Shown here piece by piece: positions 11,920 through 13,895 of a DNA stretch of 13,895 nucleotides. The position numbers and the translations under genes were made by a program. The DNA comes from UBA3103 sp002365855 (GTDB lineage: Bacteria > Bacillota > Desulfotomaculia > Desulfotomaculales > Pelotomaculaceae), in NCBI GenBank assembly GCA_030627625.1, contig DAOURR010000058.1, positions 1-13,895 of the forward strand. The letters are read 5' to 3'. Under the pieces are notes generated by a model. The model made no database searches, had not been told where the DNA came from, and was given only the letters and a program-made list of their open reading frames with translations. Each line of letters begins with the position of its first letter. The stretch's first letter is position 1.

Positions 11920-13347
11920 TTACTTACGCTTTGATTCCTTGCTGTTCTGATTAGTTTTTTGTGGTGTGGACAACAAATTGCGGGGCAGTGGTTTGGCCAG
12001 GGCAGCACTCCTGCTGAAAAGTTTTTGCGGGAGGCTTTTGAAAACAGTGTAAAGCACCAGGTAGAACCCTGTCAGCAGCAGTCCGACATAAAGACCCGAA
12101 CCCTGGCCCGGGATTAAAGGCATTGTTATAATGACGGCGATCAGGCCGGCAATGGCGAACCAGGAGGTATAGGGAAAGCCGGCGAGCTGGCAGTGACCTT
12201 TGGGAGGGCAGCCGTACCTCCTTCTATGATGGTAATGGGTGATTAAAATGATGGCATAAACAAAAAGCAGAGAAAAGCCACCGGAACTGACCAGAAATAT
12301 ATATATTTGCTTGGGCAGCAGATACCCTAAACTCACTGAAGCAAGCATGGCAGCCCCTGAGAAGAGAATTCCGCGAAAGGGCACGTCTCCTTTATCAATT
12401 AACACAGAGGGAGCATGTCCGGTATCTGCCAGGGAGCGGACCATTCTGCCCAGGCCGAAGGTAGCAGCCAACATGGTAGAGATGATCGCGGTAACCATAA
12501 TAACATTAATCGAGCCTGCAGCCCAGCCCAGCCCGCCACCGCTCAAGGCCGCCACCATCGGGCTGACCTCCTGGGTCAGGTTTTCTGTTGGAACAAGAGG
12601 CAGCAAGACCGCAATCACAGAACAGTATAGTCCTACCAGCACTATTACCGTGTACATAATGGCTCTTGGGATAGTTTTATGGGGATTCCGTGCTTCAGAA
12701 GAAGCCAGGCCGATAATTTCAAAACCGGCGTAACTAAACAGTACAATCAACATACTTCCGGCAATGCCGCCAACGCCTCCGGGGAAAACCGGTTCTGAGG
12801 CGAGTACTCCCAATCCCACGGGTGCTTTGTCCGGAAAGATACCTATGATCAGAGCTAACGCCAGCCCGATAAAACCAACTAAAGCCCCAAGTTTTATGGC
12901 AGCCAGGCTGCTTTCCAGTTGACTTAAAGTTTTGGCTCCCAGCAGGTTGAGAAGAGTCACCCCAACCACAATAACCGTAGCCAAAACCGGGGGTGACATG
13001 CGGGGGATCCATGCCTGCAGAAACACTGAAGCTGCTGTTGCTTCACTGGACATAGCCAGCACAAGTCCCGTCCAGTAGGCCCAACCAACCACAAACCCCA
13101 GCCACGGACCAAAGGCCTCCTGAGAATAAGCTTGAAACGAACCGGGCCGCGGGTTCGCTACCGCCATCTCCGAAAGCGCGGTCAGAATAAAATAGACGAG
13201 GACGCCTCCTAAAATAAATGAGAGAAATATTGCCGGTCCCGCTGCCCTGATCGCGATAGAAGACCCTAAAAAAAAGGAACCGCCCACTACCGTTCCAAGA
13301 GCCAGCATAGTTAGCTGCCAGGCTGACAGGCCATCTTTTGAGTTCAT
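11920..13347 (-). CDS. APC-superfamily amino acid permease
   Basis: A 475-residue secondary transporter in the cytoplasmic membrane, probably bringing in an amino acid with H+ or Na+. It has about 12 hydrophobic helices. The first includes the unwound substrate-binding motif of the superfamily (ALGTVVGGSFFLGSS, like GxGxxxGSGIF), and the loop SSEARNPHKTIPRAI is characteristic of the amino-acid permease group. The last 45 or so residues are a polar, Lys/Arg-rich cytoplasmic tail, longer than in many relatives. The start at ATG 13347 has no good ribosome site; an out-of-frame ATG about 25 bases upstream opens a nine-codon reading frame whose TGA overlaps this ATG, so coupling is possible. Substrate cannot be assigned by reading. 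It is convergent with mazF and functionally unlinked to it. Confidence 0.9.
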   Translation of the reverse strand: MNSKDGLSAWQLTMLALGTVVGGSFFLGSSIAIRAAGPAIFLSFILGGVLVYFILTALSEMAVANPRPGSFQAYSQEAFGPWLGFVVGWAYWTGLVLAMSSEATAASVFLQAWIPRMSPPVLATVIVVGVTLLNLLGAKTLSQLESSLAAIKLGALVGFIGLALALIIGIFPDKAPVGLGVLASEPVFPGGVGGIAGSMLIVLFSYAGFEIIGLASSEARNPHKTIPRAIMYTVIVLVGLYCSVIAVLLPLVPTENLTQEVSPMVAALSGGGLGWAAGSINVIMVTAIISTMLAATFGLGRMVRSLADTGHAPSVLIDKGDVPFRGILFSGAAMLASVSLGYLLPKQIYIFLVSSGGFSLLFVYAIILITHYHHRRRYGCPPKGHCQLAGFPYTSWFAIAGLIAVIITMPLIPGQGSGLYVGLLLTGFYLVLYTVFKSLPQKLFSRSAALAKPLPRNLLSTPQKTNQNSKESKRK

Positions 13348-13608
13348 ATCGGGTTTAATCTTTCGAATTTCATAACCATAATATGGACTGGAATAAATGA
13401 ACTTATACCAGTGAGGATATATGTTCTCGCACCACTGGGTAGGGGCAAGAGAGGTTAAGTTGATATCCTTTGTAGATGCAGTTGAGGATAAATAAAGTCC
13501 CGAAGGATTCGTTACACATGCTCAATATGGCAGCGAGCTGTCGATGGATAGCTTCAACGCCCTGACCTAATTCAAAAATAGCGTTTGGAACTACTGACCG
13601 GGTGGTAG
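13348..13608. other. Intergenic leader of the permease, no gene seen
   Basis: About 260 bases upstream of the minus-strand permease. It holds a small ACTGG/CCAGT stem (13387-13412) but no convincing promoter, reading frame or riboswitch that I can name. Confidence 0.4.
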
Positions 13609-13755
13609 ATCACCATCCATGTTCTCGATATCTACAAAGAAGGGCCCAGCTTTGGCGCCTGTACCCAAGAAACCATTAAGATGATAATTGTCAGCAGCTT
13701 GTCAGAAAAAGCCATTTTGGGAAGAAGAGTGGCTAATTTTAGCTTGGATGCCTGA
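13609..13755 (+). pseudogene. 48-codon coding-like remnant truncated at a REP-like repeat
   Basis: After an in-frame stop at 13606 the frame encodes ITIHVLDIYKEGPSFGACTQ and continues with ETIKMIIVSSLSEKAILGRR, then VANFSLDA and a TGA at 13753 that forms the edge of the adjacent palindrome. The composition is protein-like, but there is no start codon or ribosome site. It appears to be an internal piece of a gene broken by the repeat; the parent is not recognised. Confidence 0.3.
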
Positions 13756-13779
13756 AGCAAGGGGACGGTTCTCATGCTT
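13754..13779. repeat. REP-like palindrome, second GGGGACGGTTCT copy
   Basis: GAAGCA and TGCTTC arms enclose GGGGACGGTTCT (13761-13772), the same core as at 1691-1702. A partial direct copy (TGAAGCAAGGGG) follows at about 13780-13792. Confidence 0.6.
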
Positions 13780-13873
13780 CTGAAGCAAGGGGTAGGGTCG
13801 GAGGCAGGCGCGGTTAAAGTACAGACCTTGTGAGGCCGGGCCGTTTCTGCCCTTTCAGGTCAGTGTCCCCCTC

Positions 13874-13894
13874 AAACGGGTCATCTTCCCGTTT
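13874..13894. repeat. Hairpin at the window edge
   Basis: AAACGGG (13874-13880) and CCCGTTT (13888-13894) form a perfect 7-base stem with a 7-base loop. It could be a terminator or part of a repeat continuing beyond the window. Confidence 0.4.
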
Positions 13895-13895
13895 C

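Noticed and set aside
12311..12733. Plus-strand 140-codon frame inside the amino-acid permease
   Set aside because: Shadow of a long, well-supported membrane protein on the minus strand.
1..13895. CRISPR array, tRNA or rRNA genes
   Set aside because: No regularly spaced identical repeats and no tRNA- or rRNA-like sequence was seen on either strand.

Overview
The window reads as low-to-mid GC Firmicutes DNA, most likely a clostridial or Peptococcaceae-type anaerobe (Pelotomaculum/Desulfotomaculum-like). This is an inference. It rests on AGGAGG-type ribosome sites, sigma-A promoters with 17-bp spacers, an Uma2-family nuclease, a MazEF pair, a sigma factor with a Cys-x-Cys tail, and intergenic palindromes with GGGGACGGTTCT or GGGACAAGG cores. 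It looks like an accessory or rearranged region: an IS3-type end, gene fragments, dispersed palindromes, a chimeric sigma-factor gene and a frameshifted permease lie among intact genes.

Layout. 1-111 is the end of an IS3-family element with the first 20 codons of orfA on the minus strand. 252-1110 is a two-gene unit for a small lipoprotein and a secreted coiled-coil protein. 1111-1819 has no convincing gene; it holds a CsoR/RcnR-like palindrome against a strong sigma-A promoter, a hairpin-rich stretch of about 360 nt, and a REP-like palindrome. 1880-2764 is an RluA-family pseudouridine synthase. 2889-3710 is a consensus promoter, a palindromic operator and one gene fusing a Phd-like antitoxin domain to an Uma2 nuclease domain. 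3718-3931 holds REP-like repeats and a gene remnant. On the minus strand, 5321-4581 encodes a sigma factor whose first 17 codons look like the start of an aldo/keto reductase, followed by a Cys-rich protein (4510-4067) resembling ATC hydrolases.

The core, 5661-10963 on the plus strand, is a sensing and export module: OmpR-type response regulator, short-loop histidine kinase, a 50-residue membrane peptide ending in two Met/His repeats, a LolD/MacB-type ATPase, and an FtsX/MacB-type permease split by a -1 frameshift in an A-run. An imperfect inverted repeat (5338-5362 and 11014-11038) brackets this block. A MazEF toxin-antitoxin pair (11111-11724) follows, with its -10 box between two operator arms, then a likely bidirectional terminator. 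A convergent amino-acid permease occupies 13347-11920. The last 550 bases hold a coding-like remnant, another REP-like palindrome and a hairpin.

How the genes work together is inferred. The kinase and regulator probably sense an envelope signal and control the peptide and exporter. The Met/His peptide suggests a soft metal such as Cu(I), or a peptide/envelope stress in which the small protein is an accessory subunit. The CsoR-like operator at 1116 is a second, independent hint of metal response, but nothing in the sequence ties the two together.
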